A DNA stretch of 64,000 bases, from contig NC_057918.1 in NCBI RefSeq assembly GCF_018873765.1, positions 40,463,871 to 40,527,870 on the forward strand, read 5' to 3'. Origin of the DNA: Telopea speciosissima (lineage: Eukaryota > Streptophyta > Magnoliopsida > Proteales > Proteaceae). Shown here piece after piece: positions 11,837 to 21,904 of this stretch. Every line of letters begins with the position of its first letter. Within the stretch, counting starts at the first letter, position 1. The notes beneath the pieces are model-generated. The model had not been told where the DNA came from. It ran no database searches and saw only the letters and a list, made by a program, of their open reading frames with translations. Made by a program: the position numbers and the translations under genes.

Positions 11837-13105
11837 CCTTCCCTCCTTGGAAACCTTTTGGAGCACTTTTTAGCTTTTGTAAATAAGGATATGCTCTCTT
11901 ATTCTATTGAAAAATATAGTATGAGAAATTGTTGGGATGTCGATTCCCTGAACCAAGTTTTACCTCCCAATGTCATTTCGCATTTAACTCTTCTCAATTT
12001 TTCTCATTGTGAAGATGGTTGGTGGTATATACCCTCCAAGCAAGGCCTCTTCAAAATTAAGTTAGCTGCCACTAGACTGACTCCTTCCATTAAGCACACT
12101 CATCTGATTAACAATGCTTGGTGGAAATTTTTTTGGAAACTCCACATCCATCCGAAATTTAAAATTTTCTTCTGCCGTCTTCTAAATGTAGGACTCCCTA
12201 TTAAGGCTGCTCTCTCAAAATGGCTTCGGATCGACCCTTCCTACGCTCTTTGTGGAAATTGTGCAGAATCATCCTGGCACTTATTCATATCTTGTGATTG
12301 GGTTAAGCATCTATGGGTGGCGGGACCTCTAGGCTTGAGAACTGTATTTTTGGCCTCTCCAAATCTGCTAGAATTATGCATTTCTATGTTCCTTAAAACC
12401 AACCTCGATAAACAATCTCTAGTTTGGCTTTTTAATGTTTTTATAGTAACTTGCTATTTTATTTGGACTGCCCGAAATATGGCTGTGTTTGGGTCAGAAA
12501 GTCCTAATCCAACTTGGATTATAAAGCTAATTTAACTTTATTTATCTTACATGAAACTATCCCCCCCCCCCCCCCCATATTGCATCCCCAAATGTAAATA
12601 ATGATTTGGATATTTGCTTGTCTATTTCACAATTCCATGGCTTACCAAAACTAGACTTTCATGTTTTAATTTGTGCAGGATACTACATACCAGGGCTGAG
12701 TACAGCGGGATGGTCTTACGTTTTTTTTGATAGGAGTAAGACTTACCTTTTTTGTTGCTGGTTTTCAGTCTGCTTCGTCGGAACTGAAGCCGGTATTGTA
12801 TAGTATTCGGACTGGGTTGGATCAAGCTTCTATTTTGGGGTTGCAAATTCAAGAAGTATGGTGTGCTTACCCTACGATCACCGATATTCTTCCATCTCCA
12901 ACCAAATCAGCCTGGCCCTGGCAGCATATTAAAGATCTGCTTTACATATCAGACTCGTATAGTAACATCAAGTTTATTGCTCAGGGAGAACCTTTTTGTA
13001 TAACTATAGCTATGAATCTGGCGCGTCATGCACTAATCAACAAAACTGTATATACCTCCTTTATTTTAATACATATTTTCTTGTTTTATCACCAAAAAAA
13101 AAAAA
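11837..13105 (+). pseudogene. L1-type LINE 3' part: zinc-binding region and decayed RNase H domain
   Basis: A frame open through 12535 shows the C-terminal region of plant L1 LINE ORF2: the DGWWYIPSKQGLFKIK block, then the zf-RVT domain with HPKFKIFFCRLLN and CGNCAESSWHLFISC, a C-x2-C-x5-H-x4-C pattern. A 16-C run (12561-12576) and frame changes follow. The 12727-13060 stretch resembles the RNase H-like tail of plant LINEs (SPTKSAWPWQHIKDLLYI ... AMNLARHALIN). An A-run at 13093-13105 is the likely poly(A) end. The 5' part is missing at 11836, where the Tekay LTR begins, so the LINE was probably split by that insertion. Confidence 0.82.
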
Positions 13106-13528
13106 ATTCAAGTAATTTATATTTGATTCAAATATACTATAATTAAATCCACATCACATTAATTAATAATAAAATAATGTAACATATATAAATTACAATA
13201 AAGAATGTCATGCACAGTAAATAATATTAAAATACTCCAAGTAAACATTAAAATATTATAAAACTAGTCAAAGGGAAAATAAAATTATTTCAATTATTCC
13301 ATCTTGTATTCCATAGGAATAGAATATTCAAAACACTTCCCAGATACTACTAACATATTCCCATACACCCTTACCAAAAAAAAAAAACATATTCCCATAC
13401 ATGAAAAATCATATTAAACTACCCTTGTTAGCAATAAAATAATCACAAATATTTCAAATCAATATTAAAATATTAAATGGAAATGTGAGGCATTACACAG
13501 TACGTGAAGCATACATGTACAAGTAAAT
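13106..13528. other. AT-rich intergenic stretch, no gene seen
   Basis: Very AT-rich sequence with short A-runs (for example near 13377-13387). I see no coding signal, RNA gene or clear repeat structure in it. Confidence 0.6.
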
Positions 13529-14179
13529 TAGGTATGTCAAACCCAATCCTTTGGATCTACCGCCTACCAGAACCATCTGAACAAAACCAGATTGAACCAA
13601 AACCAAATCCTTGTTGGGTAGTTTTGGATTGGGGTTTTTAGAGATCGATAAATTTAACTGACCGGTCCAACCATACGGCAAGAATGAAATCGGAAACATA
13701 ACTGAACCTGAAACCAAACCGATAAAAATTGATAGGAAATTGGCACGAAACAAAAAAAAAAAAAAGGAGAGAGAGGGATAGGTATGCTAGCAGTATACCA
13801 TATGCTAGTACCCTATGCGTCTATCTCTCTCTTCCCTCCTTTGAAATGACTCCCTTACCCCTCAAAGGGAGGAAGAGAGAGATAGACACATAGAGTGCTA
13901 GCATATGATATACCGCTAGCATAACCAGTCTTTTCCCCAAAAAAAAGGGGAAATAGGTTTTGTTATTGCTTTAAGTATTTTTAATGACACCAAATCAAAC
14001 CGGACCAAACCCGGTATCAAACCAACTACATACCCAACAAAAAAAACCAATAAAACTTGAATCAAACCAGACCGAAACCGACAAAAACTTTCACGGTTTG
14101 GTTTGCTTTGGTCCAGTACTAAATCGAAACCCATTCAACCTGACCAAAATCAGACCAAATCGATCACTTGACAACCTTA
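13529..14179. mobile_element. Probable hAT-type MITE with a second MITE nested in it
   Basis: Ends are inverted: taggtatgtcaa at 13529 and ttgacaacctta up to 14179. The interior is made of aaccgaacc/ggtttggt-style runs, as in the better-preserved hAT-type element at 26331-26830. The 8-bp target duplication is not clean here, so the exact ends are uncertain. No coding capacity. Confidence 0.55.
13782..13923. mobile_element. Short foldback MITE nested in the hAT-type MITE
   Basis: About 142 bp that fold back on themselves: ggtatgctagcagtatacc and a ctatctctctcttccctcc arm pair with ggaggaagagagagatag and gctagcataacc. The two arms meet at a short loop near 13850, so nearly the whole element is inverted repeat. 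Superfamily not determined. Confidence 0.75.
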
Positions 14180-14819
14180 GGGTAGGTAATCCAGACTCAA
14201 GAGATACCATTCCCTATATATCTCTCATTTTCAGTTAACCTGTCCTTTAACAAGCAAGATCACTTACCTCTTGGGCTAAAAAAGTTTGCATGCTCATACC
14301 TGAGCTTGGCCTAAATTTTGGGTGGACTTTGAACTTGCATATCGGGCCCCAAGTTTGGGGATGGGCTAGGCCAGGCTTAGCATATAGGCCCTTATATCGT
14401 GTGCTAGTTTTATCAACACCCAAATCAATATTGCCACCCTTAAGCCCAAATCTACGATTAGTACATGAGAAAAAGAACGCAACCCGGCTGCGTGGCACTA
14501 CACCAAGACACAGGAGCACACAAAAGTATCGCCCTGCGGCCCTACCCCTCATGAAATAAATAAGTACATATATATTGTTACCATTGCATGTGCTTTCAGT
14601 GCCCCCCCCCCCCCCCATGTTGTTGCAGGCACTACATAACCAGACAACGATCCCTTGCCCATAATAAATTTATTCAATTTATGAATAAATTGACAAAAAA
14701 TTGGTAAGAAAAAGTCAGGTTCAAAAAGGTTGAAGCTGATGGAAGTTTTCCATTTCTTTCGTAATTTTTTATTATTTTTCTCTCTCTGATCCTTCAAATC
14801 TCTAATTTCTCTACTTTAG
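14180..14819. other. Intergenic stretch, no gene seen
   Basis: Contains a GC-richer patch of repeated ggccc/gggcc words (about 14330-14400), a 15-C run at 14602-14616 and an AT-rich end. No convincing coding region; open stretches here are low-complexity. Confidence 0.55.
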
Positions 14820-14951
14820 GCTATGTTTGGATGCCAAGAAAAGAAAAAAAAATTCAAAAAAGATTGAATTTGAAGAGAGAGATAGACACATAAAACAATC
14901 ATTGTATCATTGAATTTTTTTTTTTAAATTTTCTAGGCATCCAAACATAGC
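14820..14951. mobile_element. MITE with TTTAG target duplication
   Basis: A 132-bp element with terminal inverted repeats gctatgtttggatgcc (14820-14835) and ggcatccaaacatagc (14936-14951), flanked by tttag at 14815-14819 and 14952-14956. The interior is A/T-rich. Ends of this kind are common in plant MITEs; I do not assign the superfamily. Confidence 0.82.
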
Positions 14952-15103
14952 TTTAGTCTTTGTTTTGTTTTGTACCTTCGGTTTGACACTGTGATGTAAC
15001 AGCATCATGCTTCAAGGTCCCCAACCCTAACTGGGCCCTAGTAATTAACTAATAAAATCTCTTTTATATGGATTAAGCAAATAAGAGATATTTAACATTA
15101 AGT

Positions 15104-15175
15104 GGGCATTTGGTCTAGTGGTATAATTCTCGCTTTGGGTGCGAGAGGTTCCGAGTTCGATTCTCGGAATGCCCC
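15104..15175 (+). tRNA. tRNA-Pro(UGG), copy 1, intact
   Basis: 72 nt. The acceptor stem GGGCATT pairs with AATGCCC and the discriminator is C. The anticodon arm is CTCGC-TTTGGGT-GCGAG, giving anticodon UGG (proline). The T arm is CCGAG-TTCGATT-CTCGG, fully paired. The internal A box (tggtctagtgg) and B box (gagttcgattc) are present. A T-rich stretch follows (aagtttttcc). No intron and no encoded CCA, as normal for a nuclear plant tRNA. This is the cleanest copy of the array. Confidence 0.95.
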
Positions 15176-15626
15176 ATGTAAATTCTTCTTGCAAGTTTTT
15201 CCTTTTCTTTTCACTTATATTTTCTTTGCAGGGGAATCGGTTTGGTTCCAGTTGGATTTCGATCTGATTTTATTGGTTTCTATTTGATTTCGTTATCTGG
15301 ATTACTTGCGGTTTGTAGAATTCAATTCCTTTTACACTTAATTTGAAAGCATGAACAACTAAGTTTAGAATAACTAAAGCTTACCATTTCAGTATACATT
15401 CTAACATCATAAGAAGTCACCTTCAGTCCCTTAGAAATACAAAACAAAGTCGCCTTAGAATATAGTCCCTTAGAAATACAAAACAAACATTTGCTTGAAT
15501 ATAGTGCACCAAATGCAGTATAGAAAATTGAGTTTATTCGGTCTAGTGCTACTACTAGTTTCTATTCGGTTCAATTTTACAAGTTTCTATTTGGTCCAAT
15601 TTTACTAGTTTCTATTTGGTTTATAT

Positions 15627-16806
15627 AGTTTTTTATCGCCCAGATAAGTTGGTGTGGGCAGCAAGTAAAAATGGTGTTTTCTCAGTCTGCAGTGCCTATC
15701 ATCTTCTTTCTAATAAAGAAGCGGCTAGGCGTTTGTCTCTTGCTACTTCATCTAGATTACATTCTTGGAGCACTATATCTTCGGTCATGTGGAAGTCTAT
15801 TTGGAGGTGTCAAACTTTGCCCAAGATCTAACGCTTCTTATGGCGTGCTTGTGCTTCTGGACTAGCGACTGGAGATGCTCTACTGCGACGTAATGTTCAG
15901 GCAAATCCTCTTTGTTTACGTTGTGGCGAATGTGAGACCATTTCTCATGTCCTCTTGGGATGCTCCTATGTGCATGCGGTGTGGTTTGGTAGTCCACTTG
16001 GCTCAAACTACTTATTGAATGCTAATCTTGTTTTTTCGGATTGGATAACTGCATGGAGATCTTTCTCCTCTTTGGGAAAGAAGGAATCCAGATCATTGAT
16101 AACTCTATGTAGCTTTTTCTTTTGGCACATTTGGTTATCTAGGAATGATTTGGTTTTGGGGCATAAGACATGGCAACCTATTGAAGTCATATCAGCAGCA
16201 TTGAAGGCTTTCCATGAGTATTGTACTATTCATAATGCTGTTCATAATGCTTCTTCAGCGCAAGTGGCATCTCCTCTCCAATGGGCTGCACCCGTGATTG
16301 GCACGGTGAAATGCAATTGTGACGCTAGTTATTCAGCATCCTTGGATAAGGCTGGTATTGGCTTTGTTTGTAGAGACCACAATGGTTTGCCGTTGAAAGC
16401 TATCTCATGTCCATCTTCTTGCTCGGATATTTTGGTTGGTGAAGCACTTGCTGTCCAGCTGGCGTTGCAGGAGATGATCAGTGTTGGTTTTGAGAAGGTT
16501 GTAATTGAGTCTGATAGTAGGTGTCTAATAACCTATATTGAGAATGGTGGCCATGCTTCCCCTCTGCATATCCAGACACTGGTGGATGACATTGTACACC
16601 TTTCTTATTCATTTGTATCTTGTTGTTTTGTTTGTATTCCCTGGGAGATCAACAGCGGTGCTGACTCCTTGGCTAGGAGGGCTTTGTCGTTAACATGCAT
16701 GACTGATTGACCCCTATCCTCTCCATGGTTGAGTGAGTTGTGTTCCTCACCACCACCATGAGTTTATGCATGTCCTATCCTTAATAAAGACTTGTTTACC
16801 GAAAAA
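15627..16806 (+). pseudogene. 5'-truncated L1 LINE with zinc-binding and RNase H domains, inserted in the tRNA array
   Basis: Flanked by the 14-bp direct repeat tatttggtttatat at 15613-15626 and 16807-16820. It ends in an aataaa signal and a short A-run. The coding part starts inside ORF2: the zf-RVT region has a stop at about 15830, then shows CLRCGECETISHVLLGC. An open frame at 15955-16710 contains a complete-looking RNase H domain with the acidic residues in CNCDASY, GEALAVQLALQ, IESDSRC and NSGADSLARRA. Endonuclease and RT are absent, so this is a classic 5'-truncated copy that cannot move by itself. Confidence 0.92.
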
Positions 16807-16903
16807 TATTTGGTTTATATGATCGGTTTTCTAGTGCAAATCAAAACTAAAACAAGAAGAGAACTTATGAAATTAGAATCGAGACACTTCTTTATGGTCC
16901 CAT

Positions 16904-16976
16904 GGGCATTTGGTCTAGTGGTATGATTCTCGCTTTGGGTGCGAGAGGTCTCAAGTTCCATTCTTGGAATGGCCCC
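16904..16976 (+). pseudogene. tRNA-Pro(UGG), copy 2, probably defective
   Basis: Same body and UGG anticodon arm as copy 1. The 3' acceptor strand has an extra G (AATGGCCCC), and the T loop reads TTCCATT where TTCGATT is normal, which hits the B box. Folding and transcription are likely impaired. Confidence 0.75.
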
Positions 16977-17296
16977 ATCCAAGTAGCTTCTATCACTTTT
17001 TCGTTTCTTATTCACTTATATTCTTCCTCGCCAGGGGATCGAAAATCAACCATTTATGAAAATTTGACAAGGATATGCAGAAATTTTTCTCACCAATGGC
17101 ACTAAATGCAGTATAGAAAATTGAGTATATTTGTGTTACTTGTTTCTATTAGGTCCGATTTTACAAGTTTTTATTTGGTCCAATTTTATTAATTCCTATT
17201 TGTTTTAGAACTATCGGTTTTCTAGTGCAAATCAAAACCGAAACAAAAAAAGAGAACTTATGAAATTAGAATCGAGAAACTTCTATATCACCCCAT

Positions 17297-17368
17297 GGGC
17301 ATTTGGTCTAGTGGTATGATTCTCGCTTTGGGTGCGAGAGGTCTCGAGTTCGATTCTCGGAATGCCCC
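17297..17368 (+). tRNA. tRNA-Pro(UGG), copy 3, intact
   Basis: 72 nt. The acceptor stem GGGCATT/AATGCCC is perfect, and the anticodon arm CTCGC-TTTGGGT-GCGAG gives UGG. The T arm TCGAG-TTCGATT-CTCGG has one G-U type pair. A and B boxes are intact. Together with copy 1 it is the only array member without an obvious defect. Confidence 0.93.
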
Positions 17369-17652
17369 CACCGAAGTTCCTTCTTTCACTTTTTTCTTTC
17401 TTCTTCACTTATATTCTTCTTGGGCGCAAATTTGCTTGAATATAATAATGCACTAAATGCAGTACTAGTTTCTACTTGGTCCGATTTTACAAGTTTCTAT
17501 TTGGTCCAATTTTACTAGTTCCTATTGGTTTAGAATTGTCGATTTTTTAGTACAAATCAAAACTGAACCAAAAAGAGAACTTTTTTCTTTTTTATGAGAA
17601 TCCAGATGAGAACTTATGAAATCAAAATCAAGACACATTTTTGTGGTCCCAT

Positions 17653-17726
17653 GGGCATTTGGTCTAGTGGTATGATTCGAACACTTTGGGTGCGAGAGAT
17701 CTCGAGTTCATTTCTCGAAATGCCCC
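17653..17726 (+). pseudogene. tRNA-Pro(UGG), copy 4, defective anticodon arm
   Basis: The acceptor stem is good, but the 5' side of the anticodon stem is replaced (gattcgaacactttggg), so it no longer pairs with GCGAG. The T arm is also changed (TTCATTT loop, CTCGA stem strand). Confidence 0.85.
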
Positions 17727-18074
17727 CATCTATGTACCTTCTTTCACTCTTTCCTTTCTTATTCACTTATATTCTTCTTGGGCAGGGGATTGAAAATCAA
17801 CCATTTACCGAAATTTTGACAAGGATATACGGAAATTTTTCTCACCAACGGTGAAAACATTTGTTTGAATATAATGCACTAAATGTAGTATAGAAATTTG
17901 AGTTTATTCGTGTTACTAGTTTCTATTAGATCCGATTTTACAAGTATTTATTTGGTCCAATTTTAGTAGTTCTCATTTGGTTTAGAACTGTTGGTTTTCT
18001 AGTGCAAATCAAAATCGAACCAAGAAGAGTACTTATGAAATCAGAATTGAGACACTTCTTTATGGTCATCCAAT

Positions 18075-18146
18075 GGGAATTTGGTCTAGTGGTATGATTC
18101 TCGCTTTGGGTGCGAGAGGTCTCGAGTTTGATTCTTGGAATGCCCC
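18075..18146 (+). pseudogene. tRNA-Pro(UGG), copy 5, mismatched acceptor stem
   Basis: The UGG anticodon arm is intact. The acceptor reads GGGAATT against AATGCCC, giving an A-G mismatch at position 4. The T loop is TTTGATT, where the B-box cytosine is changed to T. Confidence 0.75.
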
Positions 18147-18472
18147 CGTTCAAGTACCTTCTTTCACTTTTTTCTTTCTTCTTCACTTATATTCTTCTTG
18201 GGAAGGGGATCAAAAATCAACCATTTACTGAAAATTTGACAAGGATATGCAGAAATTTTTCTCACTGACTGAAAACATTTGCTTGAATATAATACACTAC
18301 ATGCAGTATAGTGTTACTAGTTTCTATTAGGTCCGATTTTACAAGTTTTTATTTGGTCCAATTTTATTAGTTCCTATTTGTTTTAGAACTATCGGTTTTC
18401 TAGTGCAAATCAAAACTGAAACAAAAAGAAAACTTATGAAATTAGAATCGAGACACTTCTGTATTGTCCCAG

Positions 18473-18552
18473 AGGCATTTGGTCTAGTAGTATGATGGTA
18501 TGATTCTCGCTTTGGGTGCGAGAGGTCTCAAGTTCGATTCTCGGAATGCCCC
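18473..18552 (+). pseudogene. tRNA-Pro(UGG), copy 6, D-loop duplication
   Basis: An 8-bp tandem duplication (tatgatgg) enlarges the D loop, and the first acceptor base is A (AGGCATT). Anticodon arm and T loop remain normal. Confidence 0.85.
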
Positions 18553-18805
18553 CACCCAAGTACCTTATTTCACTTTTTCCTTTCTGCTTCACTTATATTC
18601 TTCTTGGGCAGGGGATCGAAAATCAATCATTTACTGAAAATTTGACAAGGATATGCAAAAAAATTTCTCTCACCGAGTGAAGACATTTGCTTGAATAAAA
18701 TGCACTAAATGCAGTATAGAATTATCAATTTTCTAGTGCAAATCAAAACCGAACCAAGAAGAGAACTTATTAAATAAGAATCGAGATATTTCTTTGTTGT
18801 CCCAT

Positions 18806-18877
18806 GGGTATTTGGTCTAGTGGTATGATTCTTGCTTTGGGTGTGAGAGGTCTTGAGTTCATTTCTCGGGATGCCCC
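18806..18877 (+). pseudogene. tRNA-Pro(UGG), copy 7, weakened stems
   Basis: The acceptor is GGGTATT/GATGCCC and the anticodon stem CTTGC/GTGAG, so several Watson-Crick pairs are now wobble pairs. The T loop reads TTCATTT. The UGG anticodon is retained. Confidence 0.75.
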
Positions 18878-19262
18878 CATCCAAGTACCTTTTTTCTTCA
18901 CTTATTCATCTTGGGCAGCTGAAAATATAGAAAATTGAGTTTATTCCGTGTTACTAGTTTCTATTCAGTCTGATTTTACAAGTTTCTATTTGGTCCAATT
19001 TTACTAGTTCCTATTTGGTTTAGAACTATTAGTTTTCTAGAGCAAATCAAAACTGAGCCAAGAAGAGAACTTTTGAAATCAGAATCGAGACACTTCTTAT
19101 TGGTCCCATGGGCATAATTTTTCTCTCTCACCAAGTAAAAACATTTGCTTGAATAAAATCACTAAATGCAATATAGAACTGTCGATTTTCTAGTGCAAAT
19201 CAAGACCGAACCAAGAAGAGAACTTATGAAATTAGAATCGACACATTTCTTTGTTGTCCCAT

Positions 19263-19327
19263 GGGTATTTGGTCTGATTCTTGCTTTTTAGGTGCGAGAG
19301 GTTTGAGTTTGATTCTTGGAATGCCCC
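19263..19327 (+). pseudogene. tRNA-Pro, copy 8, D arm deleted
   Basis: About 8 bp of the D arm are missing (gggtatttggtctgattc), and the anticodon region reads TTGCTTTTTAGGTGCGAG, so the UGG triplet and loop size are lost. The T-loop side is TTTGATT. Confidence 0.85.
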
Positions 19328-19617
19328 CATCCAAGTAACTTCTTTTAGTTTTTAAAAATCTTCACTTATATTCTTCTTGGGCAGGTGAAAATATAGAAAA
19401 TTGAGTTTATTCGGTGTTACTAGTTTCTATTCGGTCTAATTTTACAAGTTTCTATTTGGTCCAATTTTACTAGTTCCTATTTGGTTTAGAACTGTTAGTT
19501 TTCTGGAGCAAATCAAAACCGAACCAAGAAGAGAACTTTTGAAATCAGAATCGAGACGCTTCTTATTGGTCCCATGGGCATAATTTTTCTCTCACCGAGT
19601 AAAAACATTTGCTTGAA

Positions 19618-19674
19618 CCTTTTGGGATTGGTGTGTGGTTTGTGTGATTACACTTTCATCAAAAAAAAAAAAAA
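19618..19674 (+). mobile_element. 57-bp LINE 3'-end scrap with poly(A) and TSD
   Basis: The segment ends in a 14-A run preceded by tttcatc and is flanked by ttgcttgaa at 19609-19617 and 19675-19683. The neighbouring array units lack it. It looks like an extremely 5'-truncated L1-type insertion. Confidence 0.75.
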
Positions 19675-19793
19675 TTGCTTGAATAAAATGCACTAAATGC
19701 AATATAGAACTGTCGGTTTTCTAGTGCAAATCAAAACCGAACCAAGAAGAGAACTTATGAAATTAGAATCGAGACATTTCTTTGTTGTCCCAT

Positions 19794-19858
19794 GGGTATT
19801 TGGTATGATTCTTGCTTTTTAGGTGCGAGAGGTTTGAGTTCGATTCTTGGAATGCCCC
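19794..19858 (+). pseudogene. tRNA-Pro, copy 9, D arm deleted
   Basis: Nearly the same broken form as copy 8 (gggtatttggtatgattc, then TTGCTTTTTAGGTGCGAG), so the two derive from one already broken ancestor by duplication. The T loop is normal TTCGATT. Confidence 0.85.
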
Positions 19859-20109
19859 ATCCAAGTAACTTCTTTTAGTTTTTCCTCTCTTTTTTTCACT
19901 TATATTCTTCTTGGGCAAGTGAAAATATAGAAAATTGAGTTTATTCGGTGTTACTAGTTTCTATTCGGTCCGAGTTTACAAGTTTCTATTTGATCCAATT
20001 TTACTAGTTTCTTTTTGGTTTAGAACTGTCAGTTTTCTAGTGCAAATCAAAACCGAACCAAGAAGAGAACTTTTGAAATCAGAATCGAGACATATAACGT
20101 TGGTCCCAT

Positions 20110-20181
20110 GGGCATTTGGTCTAGTGGTATGATTCTCACTTTAGGTGCGAGAGGTCTCAAGTTTGATTCTCGGAATGCCCC
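20110..20181 (+). pseudogene. tRNA-like copy 10, anticodon changed to UAG
   Basis: Full length with a perfect GGGCATT/AATGCCC acceptor stem. The anticodon loop reads TTTAGGT, so the anticodon would be UAG (leucine codon CUA) instead of UGG. The anticodon stem has an A-C mismatch (CTCAC/GCGAG), and the T loop is TTTGATT. Probably a pseudogene; if transcribed it would be a proline body with a leucine anticodon. Confidence 0.75.
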
Positions 20182-20267
20182 CATCGAAGTACCTTCTTTC
20201 ACTTTTTTCTTTCTTCTTCACTTCAATTCTTTTCGGGCTGGTTAAAAAGAATCTAGTTGTTGTGTTG

Positions 20268-21006
20268 TGTCAGGAAATCGTTCAAGGGTCCTTTCGAGTG
20301 CCATAGCCTGCAAAAGAACTTGGGTGACAAAGGAGAACCAGTGTGGTTTCGGCCTAAGACTCTCCGATGCCTAAGTTAGATCTCTCTGGGCAAACAGATG
20401 AATAATAGAATTCAAGATGATCGATGGGGTGAGATATCTCTGCTTTTATAGCGGAATGTGGCGGTGTGGAGAGTCCCAGTTGATGGCGAGTGATCCTCAT
20501 AGTTGATAGAGTCCCTTGGTAGCAGGGTTCTTCCTTGGTTGGTTGTCTCCCTACGGGAGGTAGTGTCCCAGTAGGGCTGAGGTCCTTAGTAGATAGATAT
20601 TTATACGTCTTAGTGTGTTGGATAAGGTCCTTGGTGCTCGAGTCCATCTAGGACTATGTTCTTGGTAGACGGTACCCTGTACCCATTAGATGATGTATAT
20701 CTTGTTGTTGGCGGTAGTAGCCTACGTGTAGTACCTGGACTTAGTCGTTGATGGTAGTAGCCCGTAGTACCTGGACTTGGTCGTTGATGGTAGTAGCCTG
20801 TAGTACCTGGACTTAGTCCTTGATGGTAGTAGCCTATAATACCTGGACTTAGTCCTTGATGGTAGTAGCCCGTAGTATCTAGACTTGGTCCTTTCCCATC
20901 CAGGTTACCAAGCGAGACGTAAGGTGGCCGGCCTTGGGATGGTCTCCCTGCTTGGGCCGGGACACGTGGTGGCTCACGATTGGTCGATGTGATTTTGGGT
21001 TTATCA
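20268..21006 (-). repeat. 3' LTR of the TAT element
   Basis: 739 bp, tgtcagg...tttatca, a direct copy of 32102-32836. A TATA-like box (element sense TATAAAAG) is at 20443-20450. It holds five tandem 36-bp repeats (ggtagtagcc...acctggactt) at about 20712-20890. Confidence 0.92.
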
Positions 21007-21024
21007 TTTGCCCCCCACTCTCTT
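21007..21024 (-). other. Polypurine tract of the TAT element
   Basis: Element-sense AAGAGAGTGGGGGGCAAA directly abuts the 3' LTR. Confidence 0.8.
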
Positions 21025-21904
21025 GGAACGGAGTGTTCAAGAGAGTAACTTTTCCAATTTTTTTTTGAAGTTTTGTCTCCCTTGCCCTCTTCTAGTTTCT
21101 TCCTTTCTTAGCTATTAGCCCTTGGCCTTCCTGGTGGCTTGTCCAGCCTTGGCCTACTTAGTGTTGCTTACTCTTGATCTTGATCACGTCCACGGTCTCA
21201 GTCACGAGCTTATCGCCTCCTTGCACCCCATGCCTCGGTCTCATGTTCTTTGCTCGTACCTCGGCCTGTTTGTGCTCATCCACACCCATTGGTGCCGCTC
21301 GACTGTCCAAGCCCGTTGGCGCCCGTCGACCACGGCCCTTGGCCATTGCCAAAACCCCCCTTTTTTTTTTCTTTCTTCTCTCTTACTTTTTCTCCTTTTC
21401 TCTCTCTTCTTCTTTTTCTTCTTCTCTCTCTCCTACTTTTTCTTCTTTTCTCTCTTCTCTCTCTTCTTCTCTTCTTCTCTCTCTTGTCCTTTGCTCTTGG
21501 ACGGCACCCATTGATGGATTTTGTTTTTATTTCTTCTCTCTCCTACCTTTGCTCTCACTCAAGAGTCTACGCCCATGGCCTTTTAGGAGTGGATCCTTGG
21601 CTGCCTTCTTTTTTTTTTTTTTAACACTCTCTTTCTTCTATCCATTCTCTCTCCAAGGATCGATGCCCATGCCTTTTGGGTGTGGATCCTTGGCTCTTTT
21701 TTTTTTTTTTTAGTAGTCTCTTTCTTCTATCCATTCTCTCTCCAAGGGTCGACGCCCATGGTTTTTTGGGCGTGGACCCTTGGTCCTTTTTTTTTCATTC
21801 TCTTTCTTCTCTCCTTTCTCTCCTCTCATCCTTTGCTCTCACTCAAGAGTCGACGCCCATCTATCTACGTCCGTTCGAACCCCAGTCGATCTGCGACCGT
21901 GCCC

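Larger units (their letters stand above)
15104..20181 (+). repeat. Tandem array of tRNA-Pro(UGG)-bearing units
   Basis: A unit of roughly 350-530 bp recurs, each copy carrying the same landmarks in the same order: a block with agtttctatttggtcc, a block with ttttctagtgcaaatcaaaa, a gtcccatgggcatttgg junction, a tRNA-Pro sequence, and a tail with cttatattcttcttgggcag and gacaaggatatgcag. Ten tRNA-like copies are recognisable, and two further units (near 19107 and 19567) have lost all but the first bases of the tRNA. The first unit is separated from the rest by an inserted LINE. All copies are on the plus strand. Confidence 0.9.
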
